DNA from: Actinospica robiniae DSM 44927
GTDB lineage: Bacteria; Actinomycetota; Actinomycetes; Streptomycetales; Catenulisporaceae
Reading direction: 5' to 3'
DNA length: 64,000 nt
Assembly (NCBI RefSeq): GCF_000504285.1
Contig: NZ_KI632511.1
Location: forward strand, 5,143,372-5,207,371
The notes below the pieces were generated by a model. That model did no database searches. It had not been told where the DNA came from and saw nothing but the letters and a program-made list of their open reading frames with translations. The translations under genes and the position numbers were made by a program. Below, piece after piece: positions 27,937 through 37,197 of this stretch; positions within the stretch are counted from its first letter, which is position 1, and each line of letters starts with the position of its first letter.

Positions 27937-28686
27937 CTACTGCGCGTCGGAGCCGTCGACACGGCTCACCAGCGTACCGATCTTCTCACCGGCGATGGCG
28001 CGGCCGATGTTGCCCTCGGTCTCCATGCCGAAGGCGAGCAGCGGCAGCGAGTTGTCGCCGCACAGCGAGACCGCGGCGGCGTCGATCACCTTCAGCCCGC
28101 GGACCAGGAACTCGCGCGGGTCGATCGAGTCGAACCGGTACGCCTCGGGGTTGGTCTTCGGGTCCGAGTCGTAGATGCCGTCCACGCCCTGCTTCGCGAT
28201 CAGCACCACCTCGGCGCCGATCTCCAGCGCGCGCTGCGCGGCCGTGGTGTCGGTGGTGAAGAACGGCATGCCGGCGCCGGCGCCGAAGATCACCACCCGG
28301 CCCTTCTCCAGGTGCCGGATCGCCCGCCGCGGGATGTAGGGCTCGGCGACCTGCGCCATCGTGATGGCCGTCTGCACGCGCGTCTCCACACCCTGCTTCT
28401 CCAGGAAGTCCTGCAGAGCCAGGCAGTTCATCACGGTGCCGAGCATGCCCATGTAGTCGCCGCGGGTCTGCTCCATGCCGCGGTGCTTGAGCTCGGCGCC
28501 GCGGAAGAAGTTGCCGCCGCCGACCACGACCGCGATCTGGGTGCCGGTCGCCCAAAGCGCCTCGGCGATCTGGCGGGCGATCGACTGCACCACGTCCGGG
28601 TCGACCCCGACCCGGCCGCCGCCGAACACCTCTCCGGACAGTTTCAGCAGGACCCTCTTATAGGGGGATGGGGTAACTTCCGGCAC
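27937..28686 (-). CDS. pyrH: Uridylate (UMP) kinase
   Basis: A 249-residue hexameric UMP kinase of the amino-acid-kinase fold. Motifs are [11 protein letters not shown] near the N-terminus, [11 protein letters not shown] (about 52-63) and the [13 protein letters not shown] nucleotide region. It makes UDP from UMP and is normally feedback-regulated by UTP and GTP. The GTG start has AGGAGG 9 bases upstream. It lies between tsf and frr. Confidence 0.97.
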   Translation of the reverse strand: MPEVTPSPYKRVLLKLSGEVFGGGRVGVDPDVVQSIARQIAEALWATGTQIAVVVGGGNFFRGAELKHRGMEQTRGDYMGMLGTVMNCLALQDFLEKQGVETRVQTAITMAQVAEPYIPRRAIRHLEKGRVVIFGAGAGMPFFTTDTTAAQRALEIGAEVVLIAKQGVDGIYDSDPKTNPEAYRFDSIDPREFLVRGLKVIDAAAVSLCGDNSLPLLAFGMETEGNIGRAIAGEKIGTLVSRVDGSDAQ

Positions 28687-28821
28687 TGGTATCGACCTCC
28701 TGGCGGCGTGCGGGTGCGAGGCGCGCGGCGCGCGCCCGGCGGGGCTTGTGGGGGGCGGAGCCCTGCGGGCTGGGCGGAGCGCCGGGCCCGCAGGGCCGCG
28801 GCGCTCCGGGGAGCCGTTGTG

Positions 28822-28883
28822 CCGAGGGGCGGCCGGTCGCTCGGCTGGCCAAGTACCAACCTAGCGCCCGACCGCCCCTTCGG
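28822..28883 (-). terminator. Imperfect hairpin downstream of tsf
   Basis: Arms at about 28822-28840 and 28864-28883 (CCGAGGGGCGGCCGG against its near-complement) pair with few mismatches around a loop of about 23 bases, beginning 5 bases past the tsf stop. It may partly terminate or punctuate the transcript before pyrH. Confidence 0.5.
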
Positions 28884-28887
28884 TGGG

Positions 28888-29727
28888 TCAGACTCCGACG
28901 CGGAAGCGCGCGAAGGCCTGCAGCGTGACGCCGGCCTCCTCGAGCACCTTCGCCACGGTCTTCTTCGGGTCCTTGGCGAACGCCTGCTCGACCACGACGT
29001 TGTCCTTGAAGAAGCCGTTGACCCGGCCCTCGACGATCTTCGGCAGCGCGGCCTCGGGCTTGCCCTCCTCGCGGGAGGTCTCCTCGGCCAGCCGGCGCTC
29101 GTTCTCCACGACCTCGGCCGGCACGTCCTCGCGCCGCAGGTAGGTCGGGGCGAACGCGGCGATGTGCTGCGCGACGTCCTTCGCGGTCTCGGCGTCGGCC
29201 TTGTCCAGCTGGACCAGCACGCCGACCTGGGCCGGCAGGTCCGGCGAGGTCTTGTGCAGGTAGGCCGCGACGAAGCCGCCCTCGAAGGTGGCGGTGCGAC
29301 GCAGCTCGATCTTCTCGCCGAGCGTGGCGTTGGCCTCGTCCACGAACTCCTGCACCGACTTGCCGGTGCTCGGGAACGTGGTGGCGAGCAGCGCCGGCAC
29401 CTCGGCCGGGCCGGTGGCCACGGTGTGGGCGAGCAGCTCGGCGGCCACCTGCTGGAACCGGTCGCCCTTGGCGACGAAGTCGGTCTCGCAGGCCAGCTCG
29501 AGCAGGGTGCCCTTGCTGCCGTCGGCCTCGATCTGCGCGGTGACCAGGCCGTTGGTGGCCGAACGGCCCTCGCGCTTGGTCACGCCCTTGAGGCCCTTGA
29601 CCCGCAGGTACTCGACGGCCTTGTCGAAGTCGCCGTCGGTCTCCTCGAGCGCCTTCTTGCAGTCGAGCATCCCGGCCGCGGTCAGCTCCCGCAGCTTCTT
29701 GATGTCGGCGGCGGTGTAGTTCGCCAT
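28888..29727 (-). CDS. tsf: Translation elongation factor Ts
   Basis: A 279-residue EF-Ts, the guanine-nucleotide exchange factor of EF-Tu. The N-terminal UBA-like motif and the TDF signature (CETDFVAKGDRFQ, about 80-92) are present, with DCKKALEET near residue 22. It follows rpsB by 43 bp. The length is typical of actinobacteria. Confidence 0.97.
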   Translation of the reverse strand: MANYTAADIKKLRELTAAGMLDCKKALEETDGDFDKAVEYLRVKGLKGVTKREGRSATNGLVTAQIEADGSKGTLLELACETDFVAKGDRFQQVAAELLAHTVATGPAEVPALLATTFPSTGKSVQEFVDEANATLGEKIELRRTATFEGGFVAAYLHKTSPDLPAQVGVLVQLDKADAETAKDVAQHIAAFAPTYLRREDVPAEVVENERRLAEETSREEGKPEAALPKIVEGRVNGFFKDNVVVEQAFAKDPKKTVAKVLEEAGVTLQAFARFRVGV

Positions 29728-29770
29728 GATGCGGTTAATCCCCTGTTCTGGCTTGCGCGGGTCGGGAAGG

Positions 29771-30733
29771 TCAGGCCTGCTCGTCCGACTGGGTCTCGGT
29801 CTCGGCGGCGGCGATCTCGGTCGCGGCCTCGGTCGCGGTCTCCGCGGCGGTGCCCTCGGCGGAGGTCTCCACCGGAGCCTCGGTCTCGGCCGGAGCGGCG
29901 GCCTCGGCCGGAGCCGCGGTCTCGGCCGGAGCCGCGGTCTCGGCCGGAGCCGCGGTCTCGCCCACCAGCAGGTCCTTCTCCCACTCGGCGAGCGGCTCGC
30001 CGGCGGCGACCTCGGCGCCCTCGGTCGCGGTCGCCTGCTGGCCGGAGCGGGCCACGAGGCCCTCGGCCACGGCGTCGGCCACGACGCGGGTGAGCAGCGC
30101 GACGGAGCGGATCGCGTCGTCGTTGCCCGGGATCTTGTAGTCGACCTCGTCCGGGTCGCAGTTGGTGTCCAGGATCGCGATCACCGGGATGCGCAGCTTG
30201 CGCGCCTCGCCGACGGCGATGTGCTCCTTCTTGGTGTCGATGATCCACACCGCGGAGGGGACCTTCTGCATGTCCCGGATGCCGCCGAGCGTCTTGTCCA
30301 GCTTGTCCTTCTCGCGGCGCAGGACGAGCAGCTCCTTCTTCGTCATGCCGGAGGCGGCGACGTCGTCGAAGTCGATGAGCTCGAGCTCCTTGAGCCGCTG
30401 CAGCCGCTTGTAGACGGTGGAGAAGTTGGTGAGCATGCCGCCCAGCCAGCGCTGGTTGACGTAGGGCATGCCGACGCGCTTGGCCTGCTCGGCCACGGCT
30501 TCCTGGGCCTGCTTCTTGGTGCCGACGAACAGGACCGTGCCGCCGTGGGCGACGGTGGCCTTGATGAACTCGAAGGCCCGGTCGATGTAGGACAGCGACT
30601 GCTGCAGGTCGATGATGTAGGTGCCGTTGCGCTCGGTGAGGATGAAGCGCTTCATCTTCGGGTTCCAGCGACGGGTCTGGTGTCCGAAGTGGACGCCGCT
30701 CTCCAGGAGCTGGCGCATGGTGACGACGGCCAT
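29771..30733 (-). CDS. rpsB: 30S ribosomal protein S2 with repetitive acidic C-terminal tail
   Basis: A 320-residue S2. The body (residues 1 to about 235) has the family start [19 protein letters not shown] and PDxxWIxDTKKE-type motifs. Residues from about 255 on form an Ala/Glu/Pro/Thr tail with repeated PAETAA units, encoded by an 18-bp DNA repeat. S2 is usually 230-310 residues, so the tail is at the long end. The ATG at 30733 has AGGAGG 8 bases upstream; the longer in-frame extension has no support. Confidence 0.97.
   Translation of the reverse strand: MAVVTMRQLLESGVHFGHQTRRWNPKMKRFILTERNGTYIIDLQQSLSYIDRAFEFIKATVAHGGTVLFVGTKKQAQEAVAEQAKRVGMPYVNQRWLGGMLTNFSTVYKRLQRLKELELIDFDDVAASGMTKKELLVLRREKDKLDKTLGGIRDMQKVPSAVWIIDTKKEHIAVGEARKLRIPVIAILDTNCDPDEVDYKIPGNDDAIRSVALLTRVVADAVAEGLVARSGQQATATEGAEVAAGEPLAEWEKDLLVGETAAPAETAAPAETAAPAEAAAPAETEAPVETSAEGTAAETATEAATEIAAAETETQSDEQA
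29871..29960. repeat. 18-bp tandem repeat inside rpsB (five copies, three identical)
   Basis: Units of GCCGGAGCCGCGGTCTCG at 29907-29924, 29925-29942 and 29943-29960 are identical. Two degenerate copies precede them (29871-29888, 29889-29906). Each encodes a PAETAA-like hexapeptide of the S2 tail, so copy-number change would keep the frame. Confidence 0.9.
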
Positions 30734-31069
30734 TGCCGTGTCCTCCTCGTTCGTAGTCCGGTTTGACCGCGGTGTTCCTCGAAGGACTCGGGAGCGGGCT
30801 CCGGCTTGCGCCGAGTAAGCCCGCAAGGCCCGAAGCCTTGCGGAAGTACCGCCCTGGTGTCCGGGCGGGCGGCCGCGCCGCGCCGCGCCCGTGGGGGCCG
30901 GAGCGGAACCGAGCGACCGCCGGTCAGGTCTGCCCGAAACCCCCGGATCGGGAGCGGCGGACGGACTCGGCCGTGGACACGCGAATTCGGTCCGCGCACC
31001 GAAGGTCCCGGCGAAAGCGCGAGACCGAGGGGCGTGGACCTGGTTTCTGGTTGATACTGCCGAACCATT
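30734..31069 (-). promoter_or_regulatory. Upstream leader and presumed promoter region of rpsB
   Basis: A 336-bp non-coding stretch upstream of rpsB. Reading on the minus strand, TAGAAT at 31067-31072 is a good -10 hexamer that also contains the stop codon of the upstream peptidase gene; no strong -35 was found. The downstream GC-rich leader of about 300 bases could fold extensively, but no known leader family was recognised. Confidence 0.35.
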
Positions 31070-31879
31070 CTAGCCGGTTCGCGGGGTGGCCCTGACCGGA
31101 TTGCCCGCGCCGCCGGACGGGTCGTCCGGCTCGAGCCGTACGGTGCCGCATCCAAGGAGCAGCAGGGGGTCGTAGTAGACGTCGCCATGCCCGCGGCCGG
31201 AGACGAGCCCCCAATGCAGGCAGGCGACGCCGGCGCAGTGCCCGGCCAGCAGGATACCGAGCCGCTCACCCCGGCTGACCTGCGCCCCGACGCGCAGCGA
31301 GGGGTCGGCGAGGACAGGCTCGTAAGTCGTCCGAAGCTCCCCGTGCCCGACCACGACGACCGGCCGGTCGACGAGGAACCCGGCGTACAGGACGGTGCCC
31401 ACGTTGGCTGCGAGCACCGGCTCGCCGGGGTAACCGGCCAGGTCAATGCCGCGATGGCCGGAGTTCCAGCGATGCCGGGGCGGGGCGAAGGGGCGCAGGA
31501 TGGTGGGTGGGGGCGGGGTGGTGGGCGGAGTCGGCGGCAGTGGTGCCGGTGGTAGCGGGCGCGGTGGCGGCGATGGCGGCGTCGGCGTCGGCACCGTGGT
31601 GAGAGGAGGCGTGGTGGGAGCAGCCGTCGCGGGAGAAGGCGTTGGCGGTGGGGCGGGTCTCGGCGCGGGAGCGGGCGCTACCGGAGTTCGTGCCCCAGGA
31701 CCAGCCGTCATCCCGTTCCTCTGCGGGGTCGCCCCCTCGAGAGGCCAGATCCAGACGGTGGCGTGCGGCGAGCAGGACGTCGACCTCGACGCGCCCGCGA
31801 GCGTAAGCGGAGCCGCGGAACTGCTGAGTCCGGCGAAGGCCGCGACCGACGCCGTGAGAAGGGTGGTGAGGATGCGCAT
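31070..31879 (-). CDS. Secreted M23-family (LytM-type) peptidase with Pro-rich linker
   Basis: A 269-residue exported protein. A signal peptide (MRILTTLLTASVAAFAGLSS) is followed by a proline/threonine-rich linker of about 70 residues, then an M23 domain with Zn ligands in HRGIDL (H-x3-D) and the LHWGL (HxH-type) motif, in which one His is replaced by Leu/Trp spacing typical of small actinobacterial members. M23 enzymes cut peptidoglycan cross-links; some lack full ligands and only bind. The ATG at 31879 is chosen because it begins the signal peptide. It sits between rpsB and the TetR/whiG genes, as in Streptomyces. Confidence 0.85.
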   Translation of the reverse strand: MRILTTLLTASVAAFAGLSSSAAPLTLAGASRSTSCSPHATVWIWPLEGATPQRNGMTAGPGARTPVAPAPAPRPAPPPTPSPATAAPTTPPLTTVPTPTPPSPPPRPLPPAPLPPTPPTTPPPPTILRPFAPPRHRWNSGHRGIDLAGYPGEPVLAANVGTVLYAGFLVDRPVVVVGHGELRTTYEPVLADPSLRVGAQVSRGERLGILLAGHCAGVACLHWGLVSGRGHGDVYYDPLLLLGCGTVRLEPDDPSGGAGNPVRATPRTG

Positions 31880-32101
31880 GACCCCACGGTCGGAGGACGT
31901 CACGCCCTGGCGACGACGGCGCGCGGTCCATCTGAAGAGTTCTCAGCTACCTGCGCCGCACCGGTGCCCTGTGCCCGAGTCCCACGTTGCCGGGACGTCA
32001 CGCTGTCCGACTGCCACGCGCGCGGTCGGCCCCGCCACATCCGCCGGAAAGACCTGCTCAGCCCGCCGCGCTCGACTCGCCGGACCGGGTGGGCTGCTCG
32101 C

Positions 32102-32698
32102 CTACGCGGACAGCCTGCGGCGCGCCCCGCGGACGCCGAAGAGGATCAGGGTGAGCGTCGCCTCGATCGTCGCGTTCGGGTCGGCGCCGGCGTCGATGCG
32201 CTTGGCGGCGCCGTCGATAGCACCCTGGAGGGCGGCGGCGGTCGCGCGGGCGTCGGAGTGGCCGAGGCGGCGCAGTGCGCCGACGACGAGGTCGACCAGC
32301 AGGCCGTGGGCGCTGCGGATGCGGTCGCGGGCGGTGCCGTCGAGCTCGAGCGCGGAGAGCGCGAGGAGGTTGCGGTGGCCCGGCTGCGAGACCAGCTCGA
32401 GCTGCCGGCGCACGTACGCGGCGATCTGCCGCTCCGGGGTCGGCTGGGCGAGCATCACGCCCCTGATGTCGTTCACCGCGGCCGGGAAGTCCTCGACGGC
32501 CAGCGCCTCGACCACGTCCCCCTTGGTCTTGAAGTACTCGTAGACCGAGGAGCGGGCCAGCCCGGCGCGTTCGGCCATGGCGGAGAACGTCACGGCGGAG
32601 ATGCCGCCCAGCGCGAGCAGGTCTCTGGCCGCGTCCAACAGGGCCGCGCGCTGCATGCTGCGATGCTCGGCGACGGTCGCTGCTTTGATCCTCGGCAC
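32102..32698 (-). CDS. TetR-family transcriptional regulator
   Basis: A 198-residue regulator. The N-terminal helix-turn-helix at about 17-65 has the TetR pattern (LLDAARDLLALGGISAVTFS...AGLARSSVYEYFKTKGDVV). The C-terminal ligand domain is not specific enough to predict an inducer. It lies between whiG and the M23 peptidase gene, both on the same strand. Its target is not evident. Confidence 0.9.
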   Translation of the reverse strand: MPRIKAATVAEHRSMQRAALLDAARDLLALGGISAVTFSAMAERAGLARSSVYEYFKTKGDVVEALAVEDFPAAVNDIRGVMLAQPTPERQIAAYVRRQLELVSQPGHRNLLALSALELDGTARDRIRSAHGLLVDLVVGALRRLGHSDARATAAALQGAIDGAAKRIDAGADPNATIEATLTLILFGVRGARRRLSA

Positions 32699-32738
32699 AG
32701 GCTCAGCGTAGACGAGTCCAGGCCCGCGCGGGACTGCA

Positions 32739-33860
32739 TCACCGAAGTTCTGCCAGCCGCGTGCGCAGCGTGAGCACTGCTTTCGCGTGGATCTGGCAGA
32801 CCCGGCTCTCCGTGACGCCGAGTACCTGCCCGATCTCGCCCAGAGTCATCCCTTCGAAGTAGTAGAGCGTGACCACGGTCTTCTCCCGGTCCGGCAAGGT
32901 GTTGACCGCGCGGGCGAGCAGGTGGCGCGTCTCCCGGTTCTCGGCGACCTCGACCGGGTTCTCCGCCGACAGGTCCTCGAGCGTCTCCATCAGGCTCAGC
33001 CGCCCGCCGTCACCGGTGGAGAGCGTGAGCACCTCGTCGAGCGCGATTACATTCACGAGCGAGAGCCGGGAGAAGATCTGGTGCAGCTCGCCGAGGCTCA
33101 GATCAAGCTCGGCCGCGATCTGCCGCTCGGACGGCGTGCGACCGAGGCGGTGCTCGAGACGCACGACGGCCTGCTCGATCTCGCGCGCCTTCTGCCGAAG
33201 CGAACGCGGGATCCAGTCGAGCGCGCGCAGCTCGTCGATGATCGCCCCGCGGATCCGGTTGATCGCGTACGTCTCGAACTTGATGGCGCGCCCGGGGTCG
33301 TAGCGCTCGATCGCGTCGATGAGCCCGAAGATGCCGTAGGAGACGAAGTCGGCCTGCTCCATGGCGCCCACGAGCCCGACCGAGACGCGTCCGGCCACGT
33401 ACTTGACCAGCGGCGAGTAGTGCAGGATCAGCTGCTCCCGCAGCCGGGCGTCACCCGTCGCCTTGAACCGCGCCCACAGATCGGCCATCGCCGCCGCTCC
33501 CATGGTTGCGTCGGCCGACGAGTCGTCGTCGCGACTCGAACCGGTGGACGCCTTGGCGGCCTCGGCGACGGCGGGAGGAGCCGGCGCGGCAGCCGGTTCG
33601 CCGGCAGCGCCGGTGGAAGCACCGGACGACCCGTTCGCGTACGCCACGCCCGCAGCTCCGTTGACGCCGTTCGTGCTGTTGGCGCCGTTAGTGCCAATAG
33701 TGCCGTTGCCGCCGTTCTTCGCGGGCACCGTGGAGCCGCGCATAGACGTGCCCGGCACACCCGACGTCCGCGGCCCAGCCTTATCGCGCTCGGCGGCGAC
33801 CGGGGCATGACCGACGGCCTCCGCGACGGCGCCGCCCCGATGCTGGCTGTTCCTGGACAT
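32739..33860 (-). CDS. whiG: Sporulation sigma factor WhiG (FliA/sigma-28 family) with long N-terminal extension
   Basis: A 373-residue sigma factor. From about residue 125 it matches WhiG closely: [20 protein letters not shown], region 2 ([20 protein letters not shown]), and region 4 ([35 protein letters not shown]). In Streptomyces WhiG commits aerial hyphae to sporulation. Streptomyces WhiG is about 280 residues. Here the first ~124 residues add an Ala/Gly/Asn/Thr-rich low-complexity segment with repeated NG pairs. An ATG at 33860 is preferred, but a start nearer residue 120 cannot be excluded from sequence alone. Confidence 0.93.
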   Translation of the reverse strand: MSRNSQHRGGAVAEAVGHAPVAAERDKAGPRTSGVPGTSMRGSTVPAKNGGNGTIGTNGANSTNGVNGAAGVAYANGSSGASTGAAGEPAAAPAPPAVAEAAKASTGSSRDDDSSADATMGAAAMADLWARFKATGDARLREQLILHYSPLVKYVAGRVSVGLVGAMEQADFVSYGIFGLIDAIERYDPGRAIKFETYAINRIRGAIIDELRALDWIPRSLRQKAREIEQAVVRLEHRLGRTPSERQIAAELDLSLGELHQIFSRLSLVNVIALDEVLTLSTGDGGRLSLMETLEDLSAENPVEVAENRETRHLLARAVNTLPDREKTVVTLYYFEGMTLGEIGQVLGVTESRVCQIHAKAVLTLRTRLAELR

Positions 33861-34145
33861 GTCGAGCCCTGATCTAGTCAACCTTCACGCGGGCGGCCAC
33901 GAGGTGCCGGAGATTACCGACAGGCAGTGAGCGTAGCGCAAGGGATCAGGCACTTCAGGTAACAAACCGCGCTTCCACACGATCCGGTGATCCGATTCGA
34001 TACCGCGTCAGGGGACGTACGGCGCAGTGTCTAGTACCGGTCAGGCGCCCACCCTCCGCTAGCCGTATGCGTGTCTTGTTCAGGTATGGCGTACCTCCTG
34101 CTCGGGTCTAGTACGTGTCTTCTATAGGCCCTTCGGACGTTGGTC

Positions 34146-35414
34146 TCACTTGGACTCGGTGGTGCTCAAGAGTGCCCATCCACCTCCCGTCTTCACAGCG
34201 ATGCCGCACGCCGCCAGTAGGCCCAGCGCCGCCAAGACCACGCCGGGGGTGAGACCGGTCTCGGTGGCGAGCGCCGTCGCGTCCGTGGCACGGCCCGAGC
34301 GGACGGTCGGGAGCGCCTCGCGGACGAGGATCGCGGCGCGGTCGAACGGGGCGCCTACGGGGGCAGGCTGGGGTGGCGAAGCTTCAGCCGAATCCGTCTG
34401 GACTGCCGGGGCTGACGCCGCGACAGGCTGCCGTGGTCGGGGCGAGCTCGGCTCGGGCGCCGCCGGCGGCTTGCGGGGTTCGATGCCGAGCTCGTATTGC
34501 ACCTGCCTGCCGTCGAGCGCCGGAATCGCTCCATCGCACAGCAGCGCATTGGTCCCCATCGACAGGCGCGAGGTGATCGGCCCGGGCACGGCGAAGACGG
34601 CTCGGCCGAGCTCGGCTGCCAAGCGAGCGGTGACGAGAGAGCCGCTTCGACCGGCGGCTTCGACGACCACGGTGCCGCCGGCCAGACCCGCGATCAAGCG
34701 GTTGCGGGCCAGAAAGCGGAAGCGCGTGGGTGCTGTGCCGGGCGGGAGTTCGGCGAGCACCGCGCCACGTTCGCCGATCGCCTGGATCAGGTGGCCGTGG
34801 GCGGCCGGGTAGCGGCGGTCGACGCCGCAGGCCAGCACGGCCACGGTGACGCCGCCGACCGCGAGCGCGCCACGATGGGCCGACCCGTCGACCCCGAGCG
34901 CGGCGCCGGATACGACCGTCACCCCGTCCTTCGCCAGCTCCGCGGCGAGCTGACCGGCCGCTTGGAGCCCGTACCCGGTGCACGCCCTGGCCCCGACCAT
35001 CGCGACCGTCGGCGCGGCGGCCGGGAACCCGCCGATCATCCAGAGCCCGATGGGCGTGCGGCCGCCCAAGTCGTCGAGCGCCGTGGGCCAGTCCTCATCG
35101 CCCGGGATGAGGTAGCGCGCTCCCGCCCGCTCCCCCGCCTCGAGATCAGCGACCGGGTCGGCGAGAGCGAGCCGGAACCCCAGCCCGGCGCGCCGCCCGT
35201 CGAACTTGGTCGCGAGCCCTTTCGGAATCGGGCAGTCGAGAGGCTCGCCCTCCACGATGGTGCGGAGCAGCTGTGCCGGCTCGACGAGTTCGAGCAAGTC
35301 CGTGAAGAGCTGGTCTTCCGGCTCGATCAGCCGCCCGAGCCGAAGACGCACGGCGCGTTCGTCCTCGTAGTCGATCGGAGCAGTGCTCGCCGACAGGTTT
35401 CTGTGCATGGACAT
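34146..35414 (-). CDS. dprA: DNA-processing protein DprA
   Basis: A 422-residue DprA/Smf protein. The Rossmann-like core has VAMVGARACTGYG, VSGAALGVDGSAHRGAL (G-x-D-x2-AH) and FRFLARNRLIAGLAGG(T)VVVEA. A proline-rich linker leads to a C-terminal winged helix (about 350-415). DprA loads RecA on incoming single-stranded DNA during natural transformation; its role in most actinomycetes is unclear. It lies 18 bp after comM, a common pairing. Confidence 0.95.
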   Translation of the reverse strand: MSMHRNLSASTAPIDYEDERAVRLRLGRLIEPEDQLFTDLLELVEPAQLLRTIVEGEPLDCPIPKGLATKFDGRRAGLGFRLALADPVADLEAGERAGARYLIPGDEDWPTALDDLGGRTPIGLWMIGGFPAAAPTVAMVGARACTGYGLQAAGQLAAELAKDGVTVVSGAALGVDGSAHRGALAVGGVTVAVLACGVDRRYPAAHGHLIQAIGERGAVLAELPPGTAPTRFRFLARNRLIAGLAGGTVVVEAAGRSGSLVTARLAAELGRAVFAVPGPITSRLSMGTNALLCDGAIPALDGRQVQYELGIEPRKPPAAPEPSSPRPRQPVAASAPAVQTDSAEASPPQPAPVGAPFDRAAILVREALPTVRSGRATDATALATETGLTPGVVLAALGLLAACGIAVKTGGGWALLSTTESK

Positions 35415-35432
35415 GGTTCCTCCCTCCCGAGC

Positions 35433-37136
35433 TCACAGGTTTCCGGGCAGCATCGCGGCGAGCCGAAAGCCGAGCGCGGTGTCGACCTCGACGCGGCTCG
35501 GCCGGTCACGTCCCGACAAGTCGGCGAGCGTCCAGGCGACGCGCACGACCCGGTCGAGACCTCGCGCTGTGAGCACCCCGGAGTGCAGCGCCTTCTCGGC
35601 TCCCGCGAGAGCCTCGTTCCCCAGCGGCCAGTTCGCTCGCGAGTAGCGCGCGGGCACCTGTGCATTGAGTTGCCAGGGCGTGCCCGTCAGCCGCGCAGAA
35701 GCACGCTCACGCGCCTGCCTGACCCGCTCGGCGACCAGGGCGGTGCTCTCGCCTGACTGGCCGCCGGACGCCGCCGCAAGCAGCTCTGAGGGGCCGACCG
35801 GACTGACGTCCACACGCAGGTCGATCCGGTCCAACAGCGGGCCGGAGATGCGGCCGAGGTACGCACTCCGAGCGCGCGGGCTGCAGGTGCAGACGCCCAT
35901 CGTGGACATCGACCGTCCGCACGGGCACGGATTCGCTGCGGCGACGAGCAGGAAGCGCGCCGGGAAGGCGGCCATCCCGCAGCTCCGCGCGATGACCACC
36001 TCGCCGGACTCGATCGGCTCGCGCAAACTGTCGAGAGCCGCTCGACCGAACTCGGGTGCCTCGTCGAGGAACAGAACCCCACGATGAGCTCGGGACACGG
36101 CCCCCGGTCGCAGGACTGACGACCCGCCACCTACCAGTGCCGCGGCCGTGGCGGAGTGGTGGACGGCGCAGAACGGCGGTTCGGTGACCAGCGGTTCGAG
36201 CGGGTTCAATGTGCCGGCCAGCGAGTGGACGGCGGTGACCTCCAGCGCCGCCTCCTCGTCGAGCGGCGGCAGCAACCCCGGCAAGCGCTCAGCGAGCATC
36301 GTCTTGCCGGAACCGGGTGCCCCGCAGAGGAAGAGGTGATGTCCACCCGTCGCGCTGACCTCGAGCGCGAGCCTCGCCTCGTATTGCCCCAGCACGTCGG
36401 CGAGGTCGGGCTCCGCGCGGACTGCTGAGGCGAAGGCGGATGCCGAAGCCGAGACGAGCGACGTGGACGAAGTGGAGCCGAGCGCGGCGGAAGACGCCGG
36501 TCCGGCCAGGCTGGCGGACGCCTTGGACGAGAGCGGACCGGCCGCCGCGTCAGAAGGCGAGGATGCGCCTGTGGGCCGGAGGTGTGGCTCGTCCGAGGGC
36601 GGCGGGTCTTCCGGTACCGGCTCGCCGTTGGCGTGGGCGACGGCCTGGCGCAAGGTCCTGACGCCGACCACTCGCAGGCCGCCGATCTGGGCTGCCTCGC
36701 GAGCATTCGCCTCCGCGACACAGACGGCTGAGTACCCTGCCTTCACGGCGGCAAGCGCGGCAGGCAGCACCCCGCGCACCGGACGCACCGAGCCGTCCAG
36801 CCCGAGCTCTGCGAAGTAGACCGGCTCGCCGGACGCTTCGGGGCGCACCTTGCCGTCTGCGCGCAGGACTGCCATCGCGATCGCGAGATCGAACGAAGAG
36901 CCCTGCTTGCGCAGCGACGCCGGCGCGAGCGAAACGGTCAGCGCGGCCTGGGGCCAGGGGATGGAGCTGTTGATCACGGCCGCGCGGACGCGATCGCGTG
37001 CTTCGGAGAGTCCTGCGTCGGGCAGACCGATGAGGCTGAAGCGGGACAGGCCTGCGGTGACGACGGCCTCGGCTTCGACGAGCAGGCCGGCCAGCCCGAG
37101 CAGAGCGACGCCGGCGGCCCGGCCGTACCCGGGCAT
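35433..37136 (-). CDS. comM: ComM/YifB-family AAA+ ATPase (Mg-chelatase subunit ChlI-like)
   Basis: A 567-residue ATPase. The N-terminal Lon-like domain (GLPDAGLSEARDRVRAA) is followed by an AAA+ domain with Walker A CGAPGSGKT, sensor FLDEAPEF and the Cys-rich NPCPCG...CTC motif, then an Mg-chelatase C-terminal domain. In other bacteria ComM is a helicase promoting branch migration of transforming DNA. A Ser/Ala-rich insert of about 50 residues separates the first two domains, longer than usual. The ATG at 37136 has CGGAG 9 bases upstream. Confidence 0.93.
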   Translation of the reverse strand: MPGYGRAAGVALLGLAGLLVEAEAVVTAGLSRFSLIGLPDAGLSEARDRVRAAVINSSIPWPQAALTVSLAPASLRKQGSSFDLAIAMAVLRADGKVRPEASGEPVYFAELGLDGSVRPVRGVLPAALAAVKAGYSAVCVAEANAREAAQIGGLRVVGVRTLRQAVAHANGEPVPEDPPPSDEPHLRPTGASSPSDAAAGPLSSKASASLAGPASSAALGSTSSTSLVSASASAFASAVRAEPDLADVLGQYEARLALEVSATGGHHLFLCGAPGSGKTMLAERLPGLLPPLDEEAALEVTAVHSLAGTLNPLEPLVTEPPFCAVHHSATAAALVGGGSSVLRPGAVSRAHRGVLFLDEAPEFGRAALDSLREPIESGEVVIARSCGMAAFPARFLLVAAANPCPCGRSMSTMGVCTCSPRARSAYLGRISGPLLDRIDLRVDVSPVGPSELLAAASGGQSGESTALVAERVRQARERASARLTGTPWQLNAQVPARYSRANWPLGNEALAGAEKALHSGVLTARGLDRVVRVAWTLADLSGRDRPSRVEVDTALGFRLAAMLPGNL

Positions 37137-37197
37137 CAGGCACGCTCCGGCTGGAGGCTGAGGTGAGGACGTAGCCGACCACAGACCTGACCACGCA

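Noticed and set aside
29871-29960. CRISPR-like array
   Set aside because: The repeats are contiguous, lack spacers and encode a protein tail.
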